From: Acidobacteriota bacterium
GTDB taxonomy: Bacteria > Acidobacteriota > Terriglobia > Terriglobales > Acidobacteriaceae
NCBI GenBank assembly: GCA_021785495.1
Contig: JAJYFB010000009.1
Span: 1-43,792 of the forward strand
Direction: 5' to 3'
DNA length: 43,792 nt
The notes below the pieces were generated by a model. The model was not told the origin of the DNA. It searched no databases and worked only from the letters and a program-made list of their open reading frames with translations. The position numbers and the translations under genes are program-made. Position 1 is the stretch's first letter, and every line of letters starts with the position of its first letter. Of this stretch, positions 33,380-41,364 are shown piece after piece.

Positions 33380-33409
33380 ATTCTAGTCGCCTGAAAAATG
33401 AATTGTCAA
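33380..33409 (-). promoter_or_regulatory. Strong sigma-70-type promoter for the GH43 gene
   Basis: On the minus strand TTGACA (33404-33409) and TAGAAT (33380-33385) are separated by 18 bp. This is the best consensus promoter in the window and fits a leader of about 105 nt to the GH43 start. Confidence 0.75.
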
Positions 33410-33445
33410 GATTGAACTTGCCCTGCGCTTCCTGCAGGCCGCTCT

Positions 33446-33474
33446 TTGCCACGGCGCGCTCTGTGGGGTATTGT
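33446..33474 (+). promoter_or_regulatory. Promoter of the hexapeptide acyltransferase gene
   Basis: TTGCCA (33446-33451), 17-bp spacer, TATTGT (33469-33474). The ATG begins 7 nt after the -10, so the transcript would start at or within a base or two of the start codon. Confidence 0.55.
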
Positions 33475-33481
33475 CTGAGCT

Positions 33482-34207
33482 ATGGTTGCCTCCGACAGTC
33501 CCGCGCCCCGGCCCACGCCCGAGGCCGAAGAGATCTACCGCCGCTGGATTCAATTTCTGGACGATGAGTTTACGCGCCACAGCTCGGCCGAGCGCCGCGG
33601 CGAAATCGTGCGCGACCAGCTTTGCCAGCTTTACCTGGGCCGTCCCGCGGGCGGCAAGCTCAATCTCACGCTGACCAGCGAGCTGCCGGGTAATGTGCTG
33701 AGCCTTTCGCTCGATCCGCAGAATGTTACGCTCGAAGCCGAGCATTACGCCGAGGTGGATCGCGCGCGTTTTGCCGCGCGCAAACCGCTGCTGTGGTTTT
33801 GGCGCATGTTCGATCGCTCGGCCATCGGCCTGAACCACTGGCTGGGACTGCGCTTACGCTGCATGTTGGCCCGGCACATCTGTGCGCATGTCGGCACAGG
33901 CGTCAAAATCTGCCACGGCGTGGAAATAATTTACGGCTACAACCTCGCGTTCGGCGACAATGTTACGATCCGCCAGGGCGTTCTGCTGAACGATCGCGGC
34001 GGCATCGCGCTTGGCGAGAGCGCGATCGTCGGCTCCTATGCGCGCGTTTTTTCTCATTGGCACGATCCGCGCGATCACAACAAGGTCCGGCTGGAGGCGA
34101 CCTCCATTGGCGCCCGGGCGCACATTGCCAGCCACGCCATCGTTCTGGCCGGGCAAAACGTCGCGCCTGACGAACAGGTTGGAGACTTTCCCGACGACCG
34201 CGCCTGA
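33482..34207 (+). CDS. Left-handed beta-helix (hexapeptide repeat) acyltransferase
   Basis: 241 residues. N-terminal helical part of about 110 residues with no clear match, then LRLRCMLARHICAHVGTGVKICHGVEIIYGYNLAFGDNVTIRQGVLLNDRGGIALGESAIVGSYARVFSHWHDPRD, a parallel beta-helix with hexapeptide repeats as in maltose/galactoside and NodL-type O-acetyltransferases; the His in SHWHD could be catalytic. IGARAHIASHAIVLAGQNV ends the helix. The substrate (a sugar or polysaccharide) is unknown. It probably has a leaderless message. Monocistronic; converges with dgt 14 bp downstream. Confidence 0.8.
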   Translation: MVASDSPAPRPTPEAEEIYRRWIQFLDDEFTRHSSAERRGEIVRDQLCQLYLGRPAGGKLNLTLTSELPGNVLSLSLDPQNVTLEAEHYAEVDRARFAARKPLLWFWRMFDRSAIGLNHWLGLRLRCMLARHICAHVGTGVKICHGVEIIYGYNLAFGDNVTIRQGVLLNDRGGIALGESAIVGSYARVFSHWHDPRDHNKVRLEATSIGARAHIASHAIVLAGQNVAPDEQVGDFPDDRA

Positions 34208-34221
34208 GGGCGTCCGCGCGG

Positions 34222-35391
34222 TCATCTCTGCCCGAGTGTGCGCGTCCACAACTGCACGATGAAAGCGTCGGTCATGCCGGCAATGTAGTCGGCGACGGTG
34301 CGCACCAGCCCTTCGCCGGGGATTTGCGTCTGGTGATCGGGCGGCATGAGCCCCGGCTCGGCCAGAAGAAGATCGAAAAGTTCAAGGACGACCTTTTCCG
34401 CCTGCGCATGCTCCTGCTCCTGCGCGGCGGAGTTATACAGATTCGCGTAAAGAAACGCCTTGGTTGCGGCGCGCGCGGCCTCCAGGGGCGGGCTGAGCGC
34501 GGCCAGCCGCCGTGGAGCGCGGCGAATGCTGGCAAGCGTCGCCGCGCCCAGCGCAGAGGCCTGCGCGCGGGTTTCCACAATCAGATCGGTCACAAAAGCG
34601 TTCAGCATCCGCCGCAGCGCCTCATCAGCGGCCAGTTTGGCGGCTGCCTGCGGCGCATCGTCGAGGGCCGCGTCGTGCCGTGTGCGGAAAAACGGCAATG
34701 CCTCGCGCACCTGATCGACAGCGAGGATGCCGGCGCCAAGGCCGTCGTCCAGGTCCGCGGTCAGGTAGGCGATCTCGTCGGCAAGATCGATCAACTGCGC
34801 TTCGAGCGGAGGAAATTCGTCGAGAAGATACTCGGCCAGCTCCGGATGCCCGGCCGCCGCGTAGTCGCGCGAGTGTTTCACGATGCCTTCGCGCACGGCC
34901 AGGGTCAGGTTGAGGCCGCGAAAGGCCGGGTAGCGCTCCTCGAACCAGGTGACGATGCGCAAGGCGTGAAGGTTGTGGTCGAAGTTCATGCCGTGGCGGC
35001 GCAGGGCGCGGTCCAGAGCCCGCTCGCCGGCGTGGCCGAAGGGTGGATGGCCGATGTCGTGCGCCAGGGCCAGCGCCTCGGCCAGTTCGGTGTTCAGCCC
35101 CAGCGCCGCGGCCACGGTGCGGGCGATCTGCGCTACTTCGAGGGTGTGCGTGAGCCGGCTGCGAAAGTGGTCGGAGAGTCCTTCGGCCGGCAGGCGGGTG
35201 AAGACCTGCGTTTTGCCGGCCAGGCGACGAAAGGCGCGCGCATGAAGAACCCGCGCCATGTCGCGCGCGAAGGGCGCGCGATAGGGATGGGGCGGCTCGG
35301 CGTGGGCGCGGCGCGCAAGGGCGCTTGCTTCCCCTCCGTCGACGGCCATCGCCGGCGGCAGCGCGGCATCGAATTTCTCTCTCGGTTCCAT
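34222..35391 (-). CDS. dgt: Deoxyguanosinetriphosphate triphosphohydrolase family protein
   Basis: 389 residues, an HD-domain dNTPase that splits dGTP to deoxyguanosine and triphosphate. Family start RDMARVLHARAFRRLAGKTQVF; the metal site is His82 (LTHTLEVAQIAR), His111-Asp112 (ALAHDIGHPPFGHAGE) and Asp205 (IDLADEIAYLTADLDDG). The length is that of the shorter, widespread Dgt type. A possible -10 TATAAC (35422-35427, minus strand) lies about 30 nt upstream of the ATG, which has GGAG before it. A broader dNTPase role is possible. Confidence 0.94.
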   Translation of the reverse strand: MEPREKFDAALPPAMAVDGGEASALARRAHAEPPHPYRAPFARDMARVLHARAFRRLAGKTQVFTRLPAEGLSDHFRSRLTHTLEVAQIARTVAAALGLNTELAEALALAHDIGHPPFGHAGERALDRALRRHGMNFDHNLHALRIVTWFEERYPAFRGLNLTLAVREGIVKHSRDYAAAGHPELAEYLLDEFPPLEAQLIDLADEIAYLTADLDDGLGAGILAVDQVREALPFFRTRHDAALDDAPQAAAKLAADEALRRMLNAFVTDLIVETRAQASALGAATLASIRRAPRRLAALSPPLEAARAATKAFLYANLYNSAAQEQEHAQAEKVVLELFDLLLAEPGLMPPDHQTQIPGEGLVRTVADYIAGMTDAFIVQLWTRTLGQR

Positions 35392-35515
35392 TGCGGCTCC
35401 GCGGATTCCGGCTTACGTATCGTTATACCGCAGAGGCGCGGCGCGCGGGCGCTTCTTGCGCTGACAGGAACGAGGCGGGCGACTGGCTTTGCGATCGCCC
35501 CGGCCGCGCCCCGGC

Positions 35516-35521
35516 TACAAT
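35516..35521 (+). promoter_or_regulatory. -10 box close to the start codon of the 231-residue gene
   Basis: TACAAT ends 8 nt before the ATG at 35530. Transcription would then begin almost at the start codon. The -35 region is poor, so confidence is low. Confidence 0.35.
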
Positions 35522-35529
35522 CGAAGTGA

Positions 35530-36225
35530 ATGGCCGACACGCTGTATTTAAGTTTGTGGTACCCGAATCTGCGCCTGGAGTCGCTCGGCGAAAAGCTCTG
35601 CGCCGTACTGAGCGGCTTTGCCGCGCATGGCGGCGAAGCCCGCGTCTACGCGGCCACGGTTTGGCCGGTGAACTGGAGCGAAGCGCCGGTCTTTCAGCGC
35701 ATCTACGGGCGGATGGCTGGCGGCGGCACGGCCAACGCGCAGGAATCGAGCCAGTCGAGTCCGGGAGCCGATCCCCGGCAGGCCGTCGAGGAGGCGCTCG
35801 AACTGCTGCATGACGATTTCGCTTACGAATTCCAGATCGGGTGGAAGCTGTGGGAACTGGAGACGGACGGCGAGAGCGCTGCGGAGAAGGCGGAGCGCGA
35901 CGGAAAAGGCGGCTTGCGGCCCCTGCGCTGGGCGCGCACAGCGCGGCTGGTGCGCGTGGCCGGTTATGGGCCGCTCTTCGATGCGGGCGCCTACGAGCAG
36001 GATGGGCATATTCGCATTGACTTCGGCTCGGACGCGCCGTTTCTCGAAGAAGAGGCCGAACTGGATCGCGCCGGAGCGCTGCACGTGGAGGAGAACGTGC
36101 GGCAACTGGTGGAGCTGGCGACGGGCGTCGAAAAGGCTTCCGGCGCGACGGCGCGGCTGCTGTGGAGCGAACTGGGCGAGAGCCTCGCCGAGCGGCTTGC
36201 AGAACGGCTGGGGCGAAGGAACTGA
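35530..36225 (+). CDS. Conserved-looking hypothetical protein upstream of the LPS-export genes
   Basis: 231 residues, family not recognised. It begins MADTLYLSLWYPNLRLESLGEKLCAVL, contains a Trp-rich centre (FAYEFQIGWKLWELE), LRPLRWARTARLVRVAGYGPLFD and IDFGSDAPFLEEEA, and ends in an acidic/basic helix. No signal peptide or membrane helix, so cytoplasmic. Codon use matches the neighbours. It ends 3 nt before the LptC/LptA-like gene, so it is probably part of the lpt-rpoN unit, but nothing in its sequence shows a role in LPS transport. Confidence 0.75.
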   Translation: MADTLYLSLWYPNLRLESLGEKLCAVLSGFAAHGGEARVYAATVWPVNWSEAPVFQRIYGRMAGGGTANAQESSQSSPGADPRQAVEEALELLHDDFAYEFQIGWKLWELETDGESAAEKAERDGKGGLRPLRWARTARLVRVAGYGPLFDAGAYEQDGHIRIDFGSDAPFLEEEAELDRAGALHVEENVRQLVELATGVEKASGATARLLWSELGESLAERLAERLGRRN

Positions 36226-36228
36226 GCC

Positions 36229-38766
36229 GTGCGCCTGACGATTGAGCGAATCCGAACGCTGGTGCTGGCAGCGGCCGCGCTGCTGCTGATCGCGCTCGGC
36301 GTCTTTCTGGCCACGGCCAGAGCGAGGAACCGGCTGCACCGGACCGACGCGCCGCAGCCGCTGGCCGGCGAGATCAGCCAGCAGTCGCAGAACTTCGATT
36401 ACACGCACAACTTCGGCGCGCATTCACGCTTCCGCATTCATGCCATCCAGGCGATTCAACTGAAAAACGACCGGACCGAGTTGCGCGGCGTGGAGATCAA
36501 GATCTACGGCGAAGACGGCGCGCCGGCCGACAAAATTACCGGCGGCGCGTTCGAGTTCAACCAGAAGAGCGGCGTGGCCACGGCGGCGGGACCGGTCGAG
36601 ATGCTGCTGAGCCAGCCGCAGGAAACCGCCGCGCGTCACGGCGACAAGAGCATCGACGCCGCTGCTGCAAAAGCGCATTCGGCAGCGACGCGGCAGATTC
36701 GCGTCGAGACCAGTGGAGTCTCTTTCGATCGCAATTCGGGCCTGGTGACAACCGCCGCGCGGGTCCGGTTCGCGATGACCGCCGGGACAGGCAGCGCAGT
36801 GGGCGCATCGTTCGACTCGCAAAACGGATTCCTGAAACTGATGCAGGCGGTCGAGATCGCAACGCATCGCGGCGGCGAGCCGGTTGAAATTCGCGCCGCG
36901 CACGCGGAGTTCGACCGCGACGCGCATCTGGGCCAGTTGCGCAATGCCACGCTGCGCTTTCGCGATGGCGAGGCGAACTCCGGCCAGGCGCGCATCCTTT
37001 TTCGCGACGATGGATCGGCCGCGCATCTCGATGCGGCGGGCGGCTTTCTGTTGACGACGGCGACGGGCGGACGGCTGGCCTCGGCTACGGCGACGATGGA
37101 CTTCGACACGCACAACCAGCCCCAGCGCGGACGCCTCGAAGGCGGCGTAACGATGGATTCATCCGCCGCGGGCCGCACGGCGCATGGAACGGCGGCGACT
37201 GCGGATCTGACCTTCGACGCGCAGGGCCAGTTGCGTCAGGCGCATCTGGAGCGCGAAGTGCGCTTTGCCAGCGACACCATGGTTGCCGCCTCGACCGGAA
37301 TCGAGTCGCGTGGAATAGCGCAAAATGGACCGGAGCATATCGAGCGGAACTGGCGCTCGCCGGCTGCCGATGTGGAGTTCCGCACTGTGGTGAGCCAGGG
37401 AAAAACCCAACTGGAGCCGGCGCGCCTGCGCGGTGCAGATGGCGTGACCGTGACCAGCCAGACGCTGCAGGGCCGCGCCGTCGAGAACTCCACCAGAATG
37501 AGCGCCGATGCGATGACGGGCGAATTTGACGTGGGAGCCGCATTGCGCGCGCTTACCGGAACGGGCCACGCGACGATCGAGCAGACCACATCCACGGGCG
37601 CGCAGCAGACGGCAAACGGCGACCGGCTGACGGCCGAGTTGACGCCAGCCCATCAAACGCCGGCGACACCATCGCGCCGCAACGCAGAAACCGAGGCGTC
37701 CGGCGTACAATCGGCCGAGATCGACGGCCACGTGACGCTCTTCGACGCGCCTGCGCCGAAGCCGGGCGAGCAACCGCAGCCGCCGCTGCGCGCGACGGCC
37801 GGACGGGCCACGTACGAAGACGACGGCCAGTGGCTCCATCTGTCGGACCATCCGCGGATCGTCGAAGGCGGCATGGAGCTGGCGGCGAACACGGTGGATC
37901 TTGCGCGGCAATCGGGCGAGGCTTTCGCACGTGGCGGCGTCAAGGCAACCTGGGCCGGCGATGAGGCGAACGGGAGCACGGCCCAGCGTGCCGATGCGTG
38001 GAATCAAGCGGCACTCGGCGGCAACGGCCCAGCGCACGTGATCGCCGACGCCGCTGAGTTCAGCCAAACGACGGGCGCGGCGATCTTTCATGGCCACGCA
38101 CGGCTCTGGCAGCAGGCTAACTCCGTCGCCGCGCCGCAGATCACGCTCGATCAGCACCAGCAAACACTCACCGCGCACACGAACGCCGCCGGCGACCCGG
38201 TGCGGCTGGTGCTGTTGAACGCAGGCTCACGCGAAACGGAAGATACGCACGGACAAAACGCGGCGAAACATACAGCCGATCGATCGTCCATGGAGGTGAT
38301 TCGCGTGCGCGGCGGCGATCTGTTCTACTCCGAGGCTGAACGCCGGGCGACGATGCGCGGCGGCGTGATGGGCAAGGTGACGGCGGCCACCGCCTCGGCG
38401 CAGTCAACCTCCGATCGCGTGGAACTGCTGCTGACTCCGGCCGGAAGCGCAAACCACGGGCCGGCGCGCGACGGACAAACGCAGTTCAGTCAGGCGCAGG
38501 TCGACCGGCTGACGGCGGTGGGCCACGTCGTGCTCACTGCGCAGGACCGGCGCGGGACCGGCGAGCAATTGGTCTACACCGGAGCGACCGGCGACTACGT
38601 ACTGACGGGAACACCCGCCGCGCCGCCGCGCCTGACCGATCCCGACCGGGGCAGCGTCACCGGCAAGGTTTTGATTTTCCATAGCCGCGATGATAGCGTC
38701 AGTATCGAAGGCGGCGGCGGAACGACGCACACCGCATCCATTCCCCGCCAGGGGCACGGAAAGTAG
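36229..38766 (+). CDS. LptC/LptA-like LPS transport protein, very long
   Basis: 845 residues from GTG at 36229. One N-terminal membrane helix (about 9-29, VLAAAALLLIALGVFLATAR) anchors it. Residues about 45-130 look like LptC (FDYTHNFGAHSRFRIHAIQAI, then VEIKIYGEDGAPADKITGGAFEFNQKSGVA). The remainder is a long series of beta-jellyroll repeats of the OstA/LptA type; the C-terminal 150 residues (DLFYSEAERRATMRGGVMGKVTA, VDRLTAVGHVVLT, LVYTGATGDYVLTG, LIFHSRDDSVSIEG) are a clear LptA-like domain. E. coli LptC (191) and LptA (185) together are less than half this size. It should bridge the inner membrane and the periplasm for LPS. lptB follows by 24 bp. Confidence 0.85.
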   Translation: MRLTIERIRTLVLAAAALLLIALGVFLATARARNRLHRTDAPQPLAGEISQQSQNFDYTHNFGAHSRFRIHAIQAIQLKNDRTELRGVEIKIYGEDGAPADKITGGAFEFNQKSGVATAAGPVEMLLSQPQETAARHGDKSIDAAAAKAHSAATRQIRVETSGVSFDRNSGLVTTAARVRFAMTAGTGSAVGASFDSQNGFLKLMQAVEIATHRGGEPVEIRAAHAEFDRDAHLGQLRNATLRFRDGEANSGQARILFRDDGSAAHLDAAGGFLLTTATGGRLASATATMDFDTHNQPQRGRLEGGVTMDSSAAGRTAHGTAATADLTFDAQGQLRQAHLEREVRFASDTMVAASTGIESRGIAQNGPEHIERNWRSPAADVEFRTVVSQGKTQLEPARLRGADGVTVTSQTLQGRAVENSTRMSADAMTGEFDVGAALRALTGTGHATIEQTTSTGAQQTANGDRLTAELTPAHQTPATPSRRNAETEASGVQSAEIDGHVTLFDAPAPKPGEQPQPPLRATAGRATYEDDGQWLHLSDHPRIVEGGMELAANTVDLARQSGEAFARGGVKATWAGDEANGSTAQRADAWNQAALGGNGPAHVIADAAEFSQTTGAAIFHGHARLWQQANSVAAPQITLDQHQQTLTAHTNAAGDPVRLVLLNAGSRETEDTHGQNAAKHTADRSSMEVIRVRGGDLFYSEAERRATMRGGVMGKVTAATASAQSTSDRVELLLTPAGSANHGPARDGQTQFSQAQVDRLTAVGHVVLTAQDRRGTGEQLVYTGATGDYVLTGTPAAPPRLTDPDRGSVTGKVLIFHSRDDSVSIEGGGGTTHTASIPRQGHGK

Positions 38767-38790
38767 AGCCGGAAACGAGCCAGAGAGCGA

Positions 38791-39519
38791 ATGGAGACAC
38801 TGAGCGCCGAGGGCATCGGCAAAACCTACAAAGGCCGGCAGGTCGTGCGCGGCGTCAATCTGTCGATCTCCCGCGGCGAGGTGGTGGGACTGCTGGGGCC
38901 GAACGGCGCCGGCAAAACCACCAGCTTTTACATGATCGTCGGCCTGGTCGCGCCCGAATCCGGCCGCGTGCTGGTGGACGCAAACGACATCACACGCCTG
39001 CCCATGTACCTGCGGGCGCGCAACTACGGCATCAGCTATCTGCCGCAGGAGCCTTCGGTTTTCCGCAAGCTCACCGTCGAAGAGAACATCCTCGCCGTGC
39101 TTGAAGCGCAGCCCATCAGCGGCCAGGAGCGGCGCGCGCGCGCCGAAAGACTGATTGCGCAGCTCAAGCTGGACCACATCCGCGTCACGCGCGGCTACGC
39201 ACTTTCGGGCGGCGAGCGCCGCCGCGTCGAGATCGCCCGCGCGCTCTCCATTCAGCCCAACTTCATTCTGCTCGACGAGCCCTTCAGCGGCATCGATCCC
39301 ATCGCCGTTCTCGAACTGCAAAAGATTATCTTCGACCTGAAGGCCAGCGGCATCGGCGTGCTCATCACCGATCACAACGTCCGCGAAACGCTGAGCGTCA
39401 CCGACCGCGCGTACATCATCGCCGAGGGCCGCATCTTCCGCGCGGGAACGCCGCGCGAACTGGGCAACGACGTCGATGTGCGGCGCATTTACCTCGGCGA
39501 GGGATTTTCCCTTTCCTGA
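38791..39519 (+). CDS. lptB: LPS export ABC transporter ATPase
   Basis: 242 residues, the ATPase that powers LPS extraction from the inner membrane. Walker A GPNGAGKT (36-43); Q-loop [18 protein letters not shown], which is highly typical of LptB; signature [15 protein letters not shown]; Walker [17 protein letters not shown]; and the switch His in [10 protein letters not shown]. The order lptC/A-lptB-rpoN is conserved in many Gram-negative bacteria. The membrane partners LptF and LptG are not in the window. Confidence 0.98.
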   Translation: METLSAEGIGKTYKGRQVVRGVNLSISRGEVVGLLGPNGAGKTTSFYMIVGLVAPESGRVLVDANDITRLPMYLRARNYGISYLPQEPSVFRKLTVEENILAVLEAQPISGQERRARAERLIAQLKLDHIRVTRGYALSGGERRRVEIARALSIQPNFILLDEPFSGIDPIAVLELQKIIFDLKASGIGVLITDHNVRETLSVTDRAYIIAEGRIFRAGTPRELGNDVDVRRIYLGEGFSLS

Positions 39520-39708
39520 CGGCGATTCGTCCTTCCATCCTGATGCGCGGCGGCGTATTCTGGCCTTTGTCTGGGCAGGCCGCTTTGTGCTTCCGCGGGC
39601 GCGCAGGGGTGGTTGGGCGGTACACTGCAAGCAGAGATTCCTGAATTGGGGCACGACCCGGATTGAAACGGATGGCTTGCCCATCCCGCGGTTTTTCCCT
39701 TAAGTTTT

Positions 39709-39737
39709 TTCTCACCCGATCGACTCGTGGGTACACT
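39709..39737 (+). promoter_or_regulatory. Candidate rpoN promoter
   Basis: TTCTCA (39709-39714), 17-bp spacer, TACACT (39732-39737), 33 nt before the rpoN start in the 251-bp lptB-rpoN gap. Each box matches the consensus at four of six positions. Confidence 0.35.
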
Positions 39738-39770
39738 CGGATTGAGCTGAAAGAGGAACGGAACGTATCG

Positions 39771-41360
39771 ATGGCGCTACTGGAACCCAAACTGAATCTG
39801 AAGGTCGCGCAGCGCCAGATCCTGACGCCCGGACTGATGCAGATGGTGAGCGTTCTCGCCCTCAATAAGCTCGAGCTGAAGGAGATGATCGATGCGGAGA
39901 TGGTGGAAAACCCGATTCTGGAGGAGATCGACGAATCTGTGCCCATGCTGGACCAGATGGCCGGACGCGAGGAGCGGCTGGAACGCAGCGCGGAAGAAGC
40001 CGTTGCGCCGCCAAAGGACGTCTTCAGCGAGATTGACTTCGGAAGCTATTTTCAGGAGTATCTCGACCCGGGCTATCGCACGCAGCCGGAGTTCGAGGAG
40101 AGCGAGAAGCCCTCGTTTGAAAATTTTCTCTCCCAGCCGACCACTCTGGCCGATCATCTGGCGTGGCAGTTGGGCGCTCTGAGCCTGGATGCGCAGCTTG
40201 AAGCGGCCGCAGAATTCGTGGTAGGCAACCTGAACGAAGACGGCTACCTGACGGCGAGCGAGGAGGAACTGGACGCAGCCTATCGCGCGGCTCCCGGCGA
40301 GGCGGCCTCAGGCAACGGCCACACGCCCGGCGAGGGCGCGACGCTCGATCTGCTTCGGCGGGCCATTGATCTGGTGCGGCATCTGGATCCGGCCGGCGTG
40401 GGCGCCTGCGACCTGCGCCAGTGTCTGGCCCTGCAGATCGCCGCGCAGTTGCAAGAGTTTCACCAAATGTACGGCGGGCCACTCGACGAAACGGTGGTCG
40501 ATGCGCACGGCAGCTTTCGCGACGAGGCCGAGGCGCGCATCGAGGAGCGGCGGCGCGCCATGGAAGTGGCGGCGCTGATTGTGGAACGCCACTTGCCTCT
40601 GCTGCAGAAGCGCGACCTCAAGGATCTGGCCCGCGCCGCGCAGGTCAAGCCGGAAGAGGCTCATGCCGCCGTCGAGTACATCCGCACCCTCGATCCCCGC
40701 CCCGGCCGGATGTATAACCGCGAACAGGCGCGGCTGATCGAGCCCGACGGCTTGTTTGTGAAGCGCTGCGGCGAGTGGGTTGTCAGCATGAACGAAGAGG
40801 ACATGCACAGCCTTCGCCTCAGCCGGCGCTACCGGAACATGCTCATCGCGCAGGACACCGAAAAAGAGGTCAAGGAGTACGTCAAGGAACGGTTCCGCTC
40901 GGCCATGCAGTTGATGCGCAACATCGCACAGCGCAAGAGCACCATTCTGCGCACCTGCGAGGTGATCGTGCGCCGCCAGCAGGAGTTTCTCGACAAGGGA
41001 CTCGAAGCGCTCCGGCCCATGATGATTAAGGAGGTGGCCGAGGAGATCGGCGTGCATCCCTCGACTGTGAGCCGCGCCGTGGCCAATAAATACGCGCACA
41101 CGCCGCAGGGCGTTCTGGAGCTGCGCTTCTTTTTTTCGGAGAGCGCGAACGGCCCCGAAGGCGCCGATACGCCGCTGCTGGTGCTCAAGCGCAAGGTGCG
41201 CAAGCTGATCGAAGAAGAGAATCCGAAGAAACCGTTCACCGACGACCAGCTCGCCGCGCTGCTGCAAGCCCAGGGCATCCAGATCACCCGCCGCACCGTC
41301 GCCAAGTACCGCGAGGACATGAATATCCCCTCGACCCACCAGCGGCGCAAGCGGGAGTAG
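39771..41360 (+). CDS. rpoN: RNA polymerase sigma-54 factor
   Basis: 529 residues from ATG at 39771, preceded by AGAGGAAC. Region I (1-50): LKVAQRQILTPGLMQMVSVLALNKLELKEMI, the activator-responsive part. Region II is acidic (EESEKPSFENF and flanks). Region III includes LDPAGVGACDLRQCLALQI (core binding) and VAEEIGVHPSTVSRAVANKYAHTPQG (helix-turn-helix for -12 recognition). The RpoN box TRRTVAKYRE near residue 508 reads the -24 element. It directs transcription dependent on enhancer-binding ATPases. A longer in-frame start upstream lacks homology. No hpf or ptsN follows, unlike in proteobacteria. Confidence 0.97.
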   Translation: MALLEPKLNLKVAQRQILTPGLMQMVSVLALNKLELKEMIDAEMVENPILEEIDESVPMLDQMAGREERLERSAEEAVAPPKDVFSEIDFGSYFQEYLDPGYRTQPEFEESEKPSFENFLSQPTTLADHLAWQLGALSLDAQLEAAAEFVVGNLNEDGYLTASEEELDAAYRAAPGEAASGNGHTPGEGATLDLLRRAIDLVRHLDPAGVGACDLRQCLALQIAAQLQEFHQMYGGPLDETVVDAHGSFRDEAEARIEERRRAMEVAALIVERHLPLLQKRDLKDLARAAQVKPEEAHAAVEYIRTLDPRPGRMYNREQARLIEPDGLFVKRCGEWVVSMNEEDMHSLRLSRRYRNMLIAQDTEKEVKEYVKERFRSAMQLMRNIAQRKSTILRTCEVIVRRQQEFLDKGLEALRPMMIKEVAEEIGVHPSTVSRAVANKYAHTPQGVLELRFFFSESANGPEGADTPLLVLKRKVRKLIEEENPKKPFTDDQLAALLQAQGIQITRRTVAKYREDMNIPSTHQRRKRE

Positions 41361-41364
41361 CCCT

